Part shown: positions 19,052-27,511 of the stretch, in pieces
Layout of the letters: the number at the start of each line of letters is the position of its first letter
Position numbering within the stretch: the first letter of the stretch is position 1
From: Duganella sp. BJB480
GTDB taxonomy: Bacteria; Pseudomonadota; Gammaproteobacteria; Burkholderiales; Burkholderiaceae_D
Direction: 5' to 3'
Assembly: GCA_003416985.1 (NCBI GenBank)
Contig: QVIN01000007.1
Location: forward strand, 186,001 to 250,000
Length of the DNA: 64,000 nucleotides
The notes under the pieces: generated by a model
Databases searched by the model: none
What the model was told of the DNA's origin: nothing
The model's input: only the letters and a program-made list of their open reading frames with translations
Made by a program: the position numbers and the translations under genes

Positions 19052-20140
19052 ATGCCATTTCCCCTCTCGGTAGAGCAAAAGCAAACGGCATTCTGGGTAG
19101 CGATCTGGGCGGCATTCTTCCTCCTGCTGGTCACTTTGGGACCGGTGCTGACGCCCTTCCTGGCCGCCGCCATCATCGCCTACGCGCTCAATCCGGGCGT
19201 CGACTTCCTCGACCACCTGCGCCTCGGCCGCCTGAAGATGCGGGTGCCGCGCGCGCTGGCCGTGCTGGTGGTGGTGGTGCTGTTCTTTGGCGCCATCGGC
19301 GCGCTGGTGCTGATCGTGGTGCCGGTGCTGCAGAAGGAGATCCCGCTGCTGCAGGCGCAGATCCCCGCCTTCCTGGCCAAGGCCAACGACCTGCTGGGTC
19401 CCAAGCTGCAGGAAATGGGCGTCAAGGTGAGGCTCGACAGCGCCGGCATCAAGAAGCTGGTGTCGCAGCAGATGGCCAGCAGCGGCGAGGAGATCTGGAC
19501 CGCCGTGCTCAATTCGGCGCGCGTGGGCGGCACCGCGGTGCTGGGCTGGATCGCCACGCTGGTGCTGATCCCGGTGGTGCTGTTCTACCTGCTGCTGGAC
19601 TGGCACCCGATGCTGGCCCGCATCGCCGGCTGCGTGCCGCGCCGCTGGATCGGCGCCACGATGAACATGGCCGAGGAGGTCGACACCCTGCTGGCCCAGT
19701 ACCTGCGCGGCCAGCTGCTGGTGATGTTCGTGCTGGCGGTGTACTACTCGGTGGCGCTGGCCATCGCCGGCTTCGACGTCGCCCTGCCGGTCGGCATCAT
19801 CACCGGCCTGCTGGTGTTCATCCCCTACCTGGGCTTCGGCCTGGGCCTGGTGCTGGCGCTGATCTCGGCGGTGCTGCAGTTTACCGACTGGAGCGGCGTG
19901 ATCGCGGTGGCCGTGATCTACGGCGCCGGCCAGGTGCTGGAGGGTTTCTTCCTCACGCCGCGCCTGGTGGGCGAGCGCATCGGCCTCAATCCGCTGGCGG
20001 TGATCTTCGCGTTATTGGCCTTCGGCCAGCTGTTCGGCTTTGTCGGCGTGCTGCTCGCCTTGCCCGCTTCGGCGGTGCTGATGGTGGCATTTAAGCATCT
20101 CCGCCGCCACTACCTGAGCAGCAGCTTCTATAATGCGTGA
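19052..20140 (+). CDS. AI-2E family transporter (PerM-like permease)
   Basis: A 362-residue integral membrane protein of the AI-2E exporter/PerM superfamily. Hydrophobic segments lie near residues 15-50, 65-90, 155-185, 215-245 and 250-335, around a soluble loop (about 95-155). The C-terminal signature PYLGFGLGLVLALISAV and the GQVLEGFFLTPRLVGERIGL block are typical. Beyond membrane transport, function in this family is often unclear; AI-2 export should not be assumed. In Burkholderiales this gene commonly stands directly before hda, as here. Confidence 0.9.
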   Translation: MPFPLSVEQKQTAFWVAIWAAFFLLLVTLGPVLTPFLAAAIIAYALNPGVDFLDHLRLGRLKMRVPRALAVLVVVVLFFGAIGALVLIVVPVLQKEIPLLQAQIPAFLAKANDLLGPKLQEMGVKVRLDSAGIKKLVSQQMASSGEEIWTAVLNSARVGGTAVLGWIATLVLIPVVLFYLLLDWHPMLARIAGCVPRRWIGATMNMAEEVDTLLAQYLRGQLLVMFVLAVYYSVALAIAGFDVALPVGIITGLLVFIPYLGFGLGLVLALISAVLQFTDWSGVIAVAVIYGAGQVLEGFFLTPRLVGERIGLNPLAVIFALLAFGQLFGFVGVLLALPASAVLMVAFKHLRRHYLSSSFYNA

Positions 20141-20188
20141 CGTGAAACAGAAAAACGTTATGCAAAAGATCATAAACAGGCGAACGCC

Positions 20189-20875
20189 ATGAAACAGCTG
20201 GTGCTCGATTTAGGCGCGGACCAGGCGCACAGCCTCGCTTCGTTCGAGGTGGGACAGAACGCCGAGGCGGCGGCGCTGATGGCGCAGTTCGCCGACCGCA
20301 CGTCGCGCGAGCACTTCGCCTACCTGTGGGGCGCGGGCGGCGTCGGCAAGACCCACCTGCTCAAGGCCCTGGCCAGCGCCGGCGGCGAGGCCGAGCAGCT
20401 GCGCGCGCGCTACATCTCGCCGTTTTCCATCGAGTCCGAATTCGTCTACTCGCCGGAGGTGGACCTGTACCTGCTGGACGATTGCGAGAAGCTGTCGCCG
20501 CTGGCGCAGATCGACGCCTTCGCCCTGTTCAATGAAATCCGCGCCAACCACGCCTTCATGGTGTGCAGCGGCGCGGTGGCGCCGGCGGTGCTGCCGGTGC
20601 GCGAGGACCTGCGCACCCGCATGGGCTGGGGCCTGATCTACCAGATCCACGGCCTGACCGACGACGAAAAGGTGGCCGCGCTGACGGCCGCCGCCACCGC
20701 CCGCGGCTTGACGCTGTCGCCCGGCGTGATACCCTACTTGCTGTCCCATTTTCAGCGCGACATGCGGTCGCTGTCGACGATGCTGGACTCGCTGGACCAA
20801 TATTCCCTGGAAACCCAACGCCCGATCACCCTGCCGCTGCTGCGCGAGTGGTTGCAGGCGGAAGCTAAAGAATGA
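20189..20875 (+). CDS. hda: DnaA regulatory inactivator Hda
   Basis: A 228-residue DnaA-like AAA+ protein without the DNA-binding domain. The N-terminal MKQLVLDLG is the QLxLDL sliding-clamp-binding motif. The Walker A is GAGGVGKTHLL (about residues 50-60), and the Walker B region is LYLLDDCEKL. Hda with clamp on DNA stimulates ATP hydrolysis by DnaA and so prevents re-initiation. The stop overlaps the start of the HAD hydrolase gene (ATGA), starting a tight block hda, HAD, pcnB, folK. Confidence 0.93.
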   Translation: MKQLVLDLGADQAHSLASFEVGQNAEAAALMAQFADRTSREHFAYLWGAGGVGKTHLLKALASAGGEAEQLRARYISPFSIESEFVYSPEVDLYLLDDCEKLSPLAQIDAFALFNEIRANHAFMVCSGAVAPAVLPVREDLRTRMGWGLIYQIHGLTDDEKVAALTAAATARGLTLSPGVIPYLLSHFQRDMRSLSTMLDSLDQYSLETQRPITLPLLREWLQAEAKE

Positions 20876-21558
20876 CGAAATCCTGCATGAACTTAGCCTT
20901 ATTTGACCTCGACCACACGCTGCTGCCGATCGACTCCGACTACGAGTGGGGGCAGTTCTTGGTCCGCATCGGCGCCGTGGACGCCGCCGAATTCGCCCGC
21001 CGCAACGATGAATTCTTCGCCCAGTACCAGGCCGGCACGCTGGACCCGGTGGAATACCTGGAGTTCTCGCTCGGCACCCTGGCCTCGTTCCCGCAGGAGC
21101 GCCTGAAGGCCATGCAGGAGCAGTACATGGCCGAAGTGGTGCTGCCGGCGATCCGCCCGTCGGCGCGCGCGCTGCTGCAAAAGCACATCGACGCCGGCGA
21201 CCTGGTGGCCATCGTCACCGCCACCAACCACTTCGTCACCGCGCCGATCGCCAAGGCGCTGGGCGTGGAGCACCTGATCGCGGCCATGCCGGAGGTGGAC
21301 GCCGACGGCAAGCCGACCGGCAAGCTGCTCGGCACCCCGACCCAGGGCGCGGGCAAGGTCGCGCACACCAAGGCCTGGCTGGCGAAGATGGACAAGAAGC
21401 TGGAAGACTTCGGCACCGTCCACTTCTACAGCGATTCGCACAACGACCTGCCGCTGATGTCCATCGTCAGCCACCCGGTGGCGACCAACCCCAACGCCGC
21501 ACTGAAAACGCACGCCACAGCCCAAGGCTGGCCATTAATTGACCTATTCAATGATTAA
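20872..21558 (+). CDS. HAD-IB family phosphatase (SerB-like)
   Basis: A 228-residue HAD superfamily hydrolase. Motif I is FDLDHT, with nucleophile Asp12 and Asp14. Motif II is VAIVTATNHF (Thr), followed by a conserved Lys in KVAHTKAWL. Motif III is YSDSHNDLPLM. An alternative ATG at 20887 (MNLALFDLDHT) is possible; the ATGA overlap with hda favours 20872 for coupling. The substrate is unknown; relatives act on phosphoserine or small phosphate esters. It overlaps the start of pcnB. Confidence 0.87.
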   Translation: MTKSCMNLALFDLDHTLLPIDSDYEWGQFLVRIGAVDAAEFARRNDEFFAQYQAGTLDPVEYLEFSLGTLASFPQERLKAMQEQYMAEVVLPAIRPSARALLQKHIDAGDLVAIVTATNHFVTAPIAKALGVEHLIAAMPEVDADGKPTGKLLGTPTQGAGKVAHTKAWLAKMDKKLEDFGTVHFYSDSHNDLPLMSIVSHPVATNPNAALKTHATAQGWPLIDLFND

Positions 21559-22942
21559 GAAACTGATCCGCAAAATCCTCGGCACCAAGAGCAAGGCCCG
21601 CGACACCAGCACGCCGGTGGTGCTGGGCCCCGAAGCCCACGGCATCGACCCGCGCCTGCTGTCGTCGAACGCGGTGCGCGTCACCAGCACCCTGCAGGAA
21701 GCCGGCTACGAAGCCTTCGTGGTCGGCGGCGCCGTGCGCGACCTGCTGCTGGGCGTGAAGCCGAAAGACTTCGACATCGCCACCAACGCCACGCCGGAGC
21801 AGGTCAAGCGCCTGTTCCGCCGCGCCTTCATCATCGGCAAGCGCTTCCAGATCGTGCACGTGATGTTCGGCCAGGACCTGCTGGAGGTGACCACCTTCCG
21901 CGGCACCACGCTGGACAACGCGCCCAAGGACGAACATGGCCGCGTCCTGCGCGACAACACCTTCGGCTCGCAGGCGGAGGACGCGGTGCGGCGCGACTTC
22001 ACCATCAACGCCATGTACTACAACCCGGCCAACCAGCAGGTGCTGGACTACCACGGCGGCATCGAGGACATCCGCGCCAAGACGCTGCGCATCATCGGCC
22101 AGCCGGAGGCGCGCTACCGCGAAGACCCGGTACGCATGCTGCGCGTGGTGCGCTTCGCGGCCAAGCTCAAATTCACCATCGAGCCGAACACCGGCGCACC
22201 GATTCCGGTGATGGCGTCGCTGATCGACAACGTGCCTGCGGCGCGCGTGTTCGACGAGATGCTCAAGCTCCTGATGAGCGGCCAGGCGCTGGCCTGCCTG
22301 CAGCAGCTGCGCAAGGAAGGCCTGCACCATGGCCTGCTGCCGCTGCTGGACGTGGTGCTGGAGCAGCCGCTGGGCGCCAAGTTCGTGACGCTGGCGCTGG
22401 ACTCGACCGACGCCCGCATCCACGCCGGCAAGACCGTGTCGCCGGGCTTCCTGTTTGCGTCGCTGCTGTGGCACCAGGTGCTGGAGAAGTGGACCGCCTA
22501 CCGCGCCGCCGGCGAGCAGACCATCCCCGCGCTGCACCTGGCGGCCGACGACGTGCTCGATTCGCAGACCGAGAAGCTGGCCTTGCAGCGCAAGATCGGC
22601 TCCGACATGCGCGACATCTGGTCGATGCAGCCGCGCTTCGAGCGCCGCACCGGCAAGTCGCCGCACAAGCTGCTGGAGCACCTGCGCTTCCGCGCCGGCT
22701 ACGACTTCCTGCTGCTGCGCTGCGCCTCGGGCGAGATCGACGCAGAGTTGGGCGAATGGTGGACCGCGTTCTATGAAGGCGACGAAGCCACCCGCGAAGA
22801 CCTGATCGCATCGGCCAACCAGCCGGCAGGCAGTGGCGCCAAGCGCAAACGCGCACCGCGCCGCGGCAACCGCAGCAAGGGCGGCGCCGAGGGCGGCCAT
22901 GCCGGCGGTTCCGGCGACGGCGGCCAGGGCGGCGGCGACTGA
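21551..22942 (+). CDS. pcnB: poly(A) polymerase I
   Basis: A 463-residue nucleotidyltransferase of the tRNA-nucleotidyltransferase/poly(A) polymerase superfamily, which adds 3' poly(A) tails to RNA and so promotes decay. The catalytic part has GGAVRDLLLGVKPKDFDIAT, with the GG motif and DxD. Next come RRFRRAF-type arginine-rich elements, RRDFTINAMYYN, and RYREDPVRMLRVVRFAAKL, a bacterial PcnB hallmark. The C-terminal tail is basic and Gly-rich (KRKRAPRRGNRSKGGAEGG). The ATG at 21551 overlaps the stop of the HAD gene. Confidence 0.93.
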   Translation: MIKKLIRKILGTKSKARDTSTPVVLGPEAHGIDPRLLSSNAVRVTSTLQEAGYEAFVVGGAVRDLLLGVKPKDFDIATNATPEQVKRLFRRAFIIGKRFQIVHVMFGQDLLEVTTFRGTTLDNAPKDEHGRVLRDNTFGSQAEDAVRRDFTINAMYYNPANQQVLDYHGGIEDIRAKTLRIIGQPEARYREDPVRMLRVVRFAAKLKFTIEPNTGAPIPVMASLIDNVPAARVFDEMLKLLMSGQALACLQQLRKEGLHHGLLPLLDVVLEQPLGAKFVTLALDSTDARIHAGKTVSPGFLFASLLWHQVLEKWTAYRAAGEQTIPALHLAADDVLDSQTEKLALQRKIGSDMRDIWSMQPRFERRTGKSPHKLLEHLRFRAGYDFLLLRCASGEIDAELGEWWTAFYEGDEATREDLIASANQPAGSGAKRKRAPRRGNRSKGGAEGGHAGGSGDGGQGGGD

Positions 22943-22958
22943 GCATCGCCATCGCATC

Positions 22959-23510
22959 ATGAACGACATCAGCACCAACGGCAGCCCTTCGGCCGCGCTC
23001 ACCGCGCAGCCGGATGACGGCACGCCGTTCGCCTTCACCATCGCCTACATCGGCATCGGCGCCAACCTGGGCGACGCGCGCGGCAACGTGGCCGACGCGC
23101 TGGAGCGCCTGCAATGCCTGCCCGGCTGCACGCTGATGGCGGCGTCGGGCCTGTACCGCACCGCGCCGATCGACTCCAGCGGCGACGACTACATCAACGC
23201 CGTGGCCCGCATCGCCACCACGCTCGACGCCGAGGCGCTGCTGCAAGCGCTGCACGGCATCGAGCAGGCGCACGGCCGCGAACGGCCCTACCGCAACGCC
23301 CCGCGCACGCTGGACCTGGACCTGCTGCTGTACGGTGACCGGCAGATCGCCAGCGCCACGCTGACCGTGCCGCATCCGCGCATGACCGAGCGCGCCTTCG
23401 TGCTGGTGCCGCTGCTGGAACTGGCGCCGGCCATCCACATCCCCGGCAAGGGCGCGGCGCAGCAGTATGCCGCGTCGGTCGCCGACCAAGGCATCAGCCC
23501 CATTATTTGA
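22959..23510 (+). CDS. folK: 2-amino-4-hydroxy-6-hydroxymethyldihydropteridine diphosphokinase
   Basis: A 183-residue HPPK of folate synthesis, transferring pyrophosphate from ATP to the pterin. Motifs are IGIGANLGD, SGLYRTAPI, and the signature RNAPRTLDLDLLLYG followed by VPHPRMTERAFVLVPLLELAP. The ATG at 22959 lies 16 nt after pcnB. It gives a 20-residue extension before the domain; translation upstream of it would run into the pcnB tail in another frame. Confidence 0.95.
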   Translation: MNDISTNGSPSAALTAQPDDGTPFAFTIAYIGIGANLGDARGNVADALERLQCLPGCTLMAASGLYRTAPIDSSGDDYINAVARIATTLDAEALLQALHGIEQAHGRERPYRNAPRTLDLDLLLYGDRQIASATLTVPHPRMTERAFVLVPLLELAPAIHIPGKGAAQQYAASVADQGISPII

Positions 23511-23522
23511 CTCCCCTGCACG

Positions 23523-23548
23523 CGATAGTATTCGGGACTACACTATCG
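23523..23548 (+). repeat. inverted repeat upstream of panB
   Basis: CGATAGT and ACTATCG form a perfect 7-bp inverted repeat with a 12-nt spacer, just after the folK stop and 31 nt before the panB start. It has no T-run, so it is not a typical terminator; it could be an operator or an RNA hairpin. Confidence 0.4.
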
Positions 23549-23578
23549 AGTTGCCATCACATCTTTAAAGGATTTCCC

Positions 23579-24457
23579 ATGTCTGGTTATTTGCAAGGAA
23601 ACGAAATGGCCGCGAGCCACAAGCCTGCCGCCACCACCGCACCTGCACCGGCCAAAGCGGTCGCCAACAAGGCAGTCACCATCCCCACGCTGGCAACCCT
23701 GCGCGCGGCCGGTGAAAAGATCACCATGCTGACCTGCTACGACGCCAGCTTCGCCTCGCTGATGGACCGCTGCGGCGTCGAAATCCTGCTGATCGGCGAT
23801 TCGCTGGGCATGGTCTGCAACGGCCACCAGTCGACGCTGCCGGTGACGGTGGCCGAAGTGGCCTACCACACGGCGGCCGTGGCGCGCGGCAGCAAGTCGG
23901 CGATGATCATGGCCGACCTGCCGTTCGGCGCCTACGGCACGCCGGAAACCGCGTACGCCAACGCCGTGCAACTGATGCAGGCCGGCGCGCACATGGTCAA
24001 GCTGGAAGGCGGCGCGTGGCTGGCCGAGACGGTACGCTTCCTGACGGACCGCGCGGTGCCGGTCTGCGCCCACCTCGGCCTGACGCCGCAGTCGGTGCAT
24101 CAGCTGGGCGGCTACAAGGTGCAGGGCAAGACCACCGAAAGCGCCGACCTGTTGAAGGCGGACGCGTTGAAGATGCAGGCGGCCGGCGCCGCGATGGTGC
24201 TGCTGGAGGCGATCCCGGCGCAGTTGGGCAAGGAAGTGACCGAGCTGCTGGCGGTGCCGACGATTGGCATCGGCGCGGGTCCTGACTGCTCGGGCCAAGT
24301 GCTGGTGATGCACGATCTGCTGGGCGTCTTCCCGGGCCGGAAGGCGCGCTTCGTGAAGAACTTCATGGAAGGCCAGACCAGCATCGACGCCGCCGTCACC
24401 GCCTACGTCGCCGCCGTCAAGGACGGCAGCTTCCCGGCGCTGGAGCACTGTTTCTAA
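23579..24457 (+). CDS. panB: 3-methyl-2-oxobutanoate hydroxymethyltransferase
   Basis: A 292-residue PanB, which makes ketopantoate from ketoisovalerate and methylene-THF in pantothenate synthesis. Motifs are MLTCYDASFASLMDRCGVEILLIGDSLGMV, DLPFGAYGTPE, VKLEGG, HLGLTPQSVHQLGGYKVQGK, EAIPAQLG and PTIGIGAGPDCSGQVLV. A non-conserved Ala/Pro/Lys-rich N-terminus (about 30 residues) precedes the core. The ATG at 23579 has AAAGGA upstream; a second ATG at 23606 also has a good Shine-Dalgarno (AAGGAAACG). Its stop overlaps by 3 nt the end of the convergent yefM. Confidence 0.95.
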   Translation: MSGYLQGNEMAASHKPAATTAPAPAKAVANKAVTIPTLATLRAAGEKITMLTCYDASFASLMDRCGVEILLIGDSLGMVCNGHQSTLPVTVAEVAYHTAAVARGSKSAMIMADLPFGAYGTPETAYANAVQLMQAGAHMVKLEGGAWLAETVRFLTDRAVPVCAHLGLTPQSVHQLGGYKVQGKTTESADLLKADALKMQAAGAAMVLLEAIPAQLGKEVTELLAVPTIGIGAGPDCSGQVLVMHDLLGVFPGRKARFVKNFMEGQTSIDAAVTAYVAAVKDGSFPALEHCF

Positions 24458-24702
24458 AACAGGCGGGTGCGGCTACGCTTGCCAGCTTTAAGCTGCTCGA
24501 ACGACTCGGTCAGCCGGCGGCTGTTCTTCGGAGAGCCAAGGAGATACAGCGTTTCCTGAATGCTGTTGAAATCGGCCAACGACATCATCACCACAGGTTC
24601 GCCGCCTCGGCGAGTGATGACTGTCGGCGTGTGGTCCGCACAAACGCGGTCCATGGCTTCCTTCAGTCCGGCCCGTGCATCGCCAAAAGTTAAGATGTGC
24701 AT
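24454..24702 (-). CDS. yefM: YefM/Phd-type antitoxin, orphan
   Basis: An 82-residue type II antitoxin of the Phd/YefM family: MHILTFGDARAGLKEAMDRV, then TVITRRGGEPVVMMSLADFNSIQETLYLL and SPKNSRRLTESFEQLKAGK. The ATG at 24702 has AAGGAAAGG upstream. In a full module yoeB follows yefM, but here panB begins at the stop codon and no toxin is present. The tail (RSRTRLF) departs from the acidic tail usual in YefM, as if the end had been replaced at the junction. DNA binding should be retained, because the N-terminal half is normal. Confidence 0.85.
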   Translation of the reverse strand: MHILTFGDARAGLKEAMDRVCADHTPTVITRRGGEPVVMMSLADFNSIQETLYLLGSPKNSRRLTESFEQLKAGKRSRTRLF

Positions 24703-24761
24703 GGTAACAGCTACCTTTCCTTCGGAACTGTGGCGTGCGCCATCAACAACACGATAAATCA

Positions 24762-24769
24762 TTGTACAA
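24762..24769 (-). promoter_or_regulatory. candidate YefM autoregulatory operator
   Basis: TTGTACAA, containing the TGTACA core known from the E. coli yefM operator palindromes, lies 60 bp upstream of the yefM start. Its retention suggests that the orphan antitoxin still binds its own promoter region. The same stretch lies between the yefM start and the end of the upstream aminotransferase operon. Confidence 0.45.
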
Positions 24770-24795
24770 GTGTTGGATTTTTTTGGAAGACTTGG

Positions 24796-26163
24796 TCAGC
24801 CAAATAACAATTGTCTGATGCAGTCTTCGAATGCATGCAGCAGGCGTGCCACATCGCTTTCGGCGGTGGCCGGGCACACCAGCAGCATGTTGTGGAACGG
24901 CGTGATCAGCAGGCCGCGGTTGAGCAGGAAGAGGTGGATGATCTGTTCGAGGTCGCTGTCCAGGATCGCCTGCGCCTGCGTGCCGTTTTGCGGCGCGGTG
25001 GGCGTGAATTGGAATTCGGTGCGGGCGCCGATCTGGGTGACGCACCACGGCAGCTTGTGGCGCGCGATCACGGCGCGCAGGCCTTCCGCCAATTGGGCCG
25101 CCAGCACGAACATGTGGCGATAGGCGTCCTCCGTCATCACCTGTTCCAGATTGGCGCGCATCGCGGCCATGGCGAACATGTTGGCGCTTAGCGTGGTGCC
25201 GACGCCGGAGTGGCCTGGCGGTACACTGCGCTTGGCCTGCTCCACGCGCCGCGCCAGCTCCTCGGTAAATCCATACACCGCGCAGGGAATGCCGCCGCCG
25301 ATCGGTTTGCCGACCACCAGCGCGTCCGGCTGCATGCCGTGCGCCTGCGCGTAGCCTCCGGGGCCGCTGCTGATGGTGTGCGTCTCGTCGATCACCAGCA
25401 GGCTGCCGTGGCGCTTGATGAGCTGCTGCGCGGCTTCCCAATAGCCCGGCTGCGGCAGCACCATGCCGATGTTGGTCATCACCGGCTCGGCCAGCACGCA
25501 GGCGATGTCGCCCTGCTTCAGCGCCGCTTCCAACGCAGGTAGGTCGTTGAACTCCACCACCACCGTGTGATCCGTGAGCCGGTGTACTTGTCCCAGCAGG
25601 CTATCGCGCTGCGTCGGCACGCCGTCGACCAGATCGACGAACACGTCGTCCACCGTGCCGTGGTAGCAGCCGTTGAAGACCAGCACCTTGCCGCGCCCCG
25701 TGGCGGCGCGCAGCCAGCGCAGCACGAAGCGGTTGGCGTCCGACGCGGACAGGGCGAACTGCCAGTACGGTAGCCCGAAACGCCGCGCCAGTTCCGCCGC
25801 CACCGGCGCGGCGTCCTCCGACGGCAGCATGGCCGTGTAGCCGCGCGCGGCCTGGCGCGCTATCGCCTGCGCCACCGGCTGCGGCGCGTGGCCGAACATG
25901 GCGCCAGTGTCGCCGAGGCAGAAGTCGATGTATTCGTGGCCGTCGGCGTCGCGGAAGCGCGCGCCCGAGGCTTCGCTCACCGTCAGCGCGAACGGCGTGG
26001 ACCAGTCGTTCATCCAGTGCATCGGCACGCCGAACAGCAGATGTTGTGCGGCCTGCCCCGCCAGGCGCGCCGACTCCGGATTGCGCGCGATGTAGCTGGC
26101 GCGTTCGGCGGCGGCCAGCGCTTGCGCGCGCGGCCAGTTCAATCCGTCGCGGGTGCCGGCCAT
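24796..26163 (-). CDS. class III aminotransferase, glutamate-1-semialdehyde-aminomutase-like
   Basis: A 455-residue PLP enzyme of aminotransferase class III. Visible are GDTGAMFGHAPQPV, FNGCYHGTVDD, LAEPVMTNIGMVLP, LLVIDETHT (PLP-contacting Asp) and the PLP-binding Lys in VVGKPIGGGIPCAVYGF. The ATG at 26163 lies 2 nt after the preceding stop, so it is the last gene of the puu/spu operon. It is closer to the GSA family than to SpuC, so it probably does not duplicate SpuC. Its substrate is not known; an amino acid or amino aldehyde from polyamine breakdown is a guess from context. Confidence 0.82.
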   Translation of the reverse strand: MAGTRDGLNWPRAQALAAAERASYIARNPESARLAGQAAQHLLFGVPMHWMNDWSTPFALTVSEASGARFRDADGHEYIDFCLGDTGAMFGHAPQPVAQAIARQAARGYTAMLPSEDAAPVAAELARRFGLPYWQFALSASDANRFVLRWLRAATGRGKVLVFNGCYHGTVDDVFVDLVDGVPTQRDSLLGQVHRLTDHTVVVEFNDLPALEAALKQGDIACVLAEPVMTNIGMVLPQPGYWEAAQQLIKRHGSLLVIDETHTISSGPGGYAQAHGMQPDALVVGKPIGGGIPCAVYGFTEELARRVEQAKRSVPPGHSGVGTTLSANMFAMAAMRANLEQVMTEDAYRHMFVLAAQLAEGLRAVIARHKLPWCVTQIGARTEFQFTPTAPQNGTQAQAILDSDLEQIIHLFLLNRGLLITPFHNMLLVCPATAESDVARLLHAFEDCIRQLLFG

Positions 26164-26165
26164 GG

Positions 26166-27503
26166 TCACACCAGCAGCATCAAATGCTCGCGCTCCCAGG
26201 AACTGATCACGCGGCTGTAGGTGGCGAATTCGAGCTCCTTCACTTCGCAGAAGGCCTGCACAAACAACTCGCCCAATATCTCGCCCAGCGGCTTGCATTC
26301 GCGCAGGCGCAGGATGGCGTCCTCCAGATTGCGCGGCAGCTGGTCGTGCACATGTTCGGCGCTGTCGGCGGTCGGCGGCGATGGCGTCAGCCCTTGCGTC
26401 ATGCCGAGATAGCCGCAGGCCAGCGTGGCCGCCATCGCCAGGTAGGGATTGACGTCCACGCCCGGCACGCGGTTCTCCACGCGCCGGTTGACCGGCGCGG
26501 AGTTCGGGATGCGGATACCGCAGGTGCGGTTGTCGTAGCCCCAGTGGACGTTGGTCGGCGCCGACATGAAGCGAGACAGCCGGCGATACGAATTCACATG
26601 CGGCGCAAACAGCAGCGTGGCCGCCGCCGTGTACTGTTCCAGTCCGGCGATATAGTTGAAGAACAAATCGCTTGCCTGGCCGTCGGCGCCGCTGAAGATA
26701 TTCTGTCCGGTCGCCGTATCGAGCACGCTTTGGTGGATGTGCATCGCGCTGCCTGGCTCCGTCTCCATCGGCTTGGCCATGAAGGTGGCGAAGATCCCGT
26801 GCCGCAGTGCCGTCTCGCGCACCGCGCGCTTGAACAGGAAGACGCGGTCGGCCAGCTCCAGCGCCTCACCATGCGTGAAGTTGATTTCCATCTGCCCAGC
26901 GCCGGCTTCGTGGATCAGCGTCTCCACGCCCAGTTCGTGCTGCTTACAAAAGGTGGACAGCTCCAAAAAGAAGGGATCGAAATCGTTGACGGCGTCGATC
27001 GAATACGACTGGCGGCCGGACTCCGTCTTGCCGCTGCGGCCCAGCGGAGGCGTGAGCGGCTCGTGCGGATTGCTGCTGCGCGCGACCAGGTAGAACTCCA
27101 TCTCCGGCGCCACCACCGGCTGCCAGCCGCGCTCCGCATACAGCTTGAGCACCTTGCGCAGCACCGCACGCGGCGACAGGCCGACCGGCGAACCGTCGAA
27201 GTTCTGGCAGTCGTGGATCACCAACGCGACATTCTCGGCCGCCCACGGCACTTGCCGCAGCGTGTTCAGGTCCGGCACGCAGATCATGTCGGGATCGGTG
27301 GCGCCGACGTAGGGCATGTTGTTGGGCTGCTCGCCGTTGACGGTGTTCAGCAGCACGCTCTTGGGCAGGCGCATCTCACCCTCGCTGAGGAAGAGATCCT
27401 TGGGCAGTATCTTCCCGCGCGCGATGCCGGTCATGTCGGCGATGACGCACTCCACCTCGTGGATGCTGCGTTCGCGCAGGAAGTCTTTCATGGCCTGGCT
27501 CAT
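26166..27503 (-). CDS. glutamine synthetase family protein, PuuA-like (third-type paralogue)
   Basis: A 445-residue glutamine-synthetase-fold ligase. Metal-site motifs are intact: APEMEFYL, LIHEAGAGQMEINF, HIHQSV and RRVENRV. It resembles gamma-glutamylputrescine synthetases but diverges from the two closer puuA copies in this window. The start (MSQAMKD) has AGGAG upstream and lies 8 nt after the stop of the preceding synthetase. It presumably gamma-glutamylates an amine; the amine is unknown. Confidence 0.85.
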   Translation of the reverse strand: MSQAMKDFLRERSIHEVECVIADMTGIARGKILPKDLFLSEGEMRLPKSVLLNTVNGEQPNNMPYVGATDPDMICVPDLNTLRQVPWAAENVALVIHDCQNFDGSPVGLSPRAVLRKVLKLYAERGWQPVVAPEMEFYLVARSSNPHEPLTPPLGRSGKTESGRQSYSIDAVNDFDPFFLELSTFCKQHELGVETLIHEAGAGQMEINFTHGEALELADRVFLFKRAVRETALRHGIFATFMAKPMETEPGSAMHIHQSVLDTATGQNIFSGADGQASDLFFNYIAGLEQYTAAATLLFAPHVNSYRRLSRFMSAPTNVHWGYDNRTCGIRIPNSAPVNRRVENRVPGVDVNPYLAMAATLACGYLGMTQGLTPSPPTADSAEHVHDQLPRNLEDAILRLRECKPLGEILGELFVQAFCEVKELEFATYSRVISSWEREHLMLLV

Positions 27504-27511
27504 CGTGGCTC

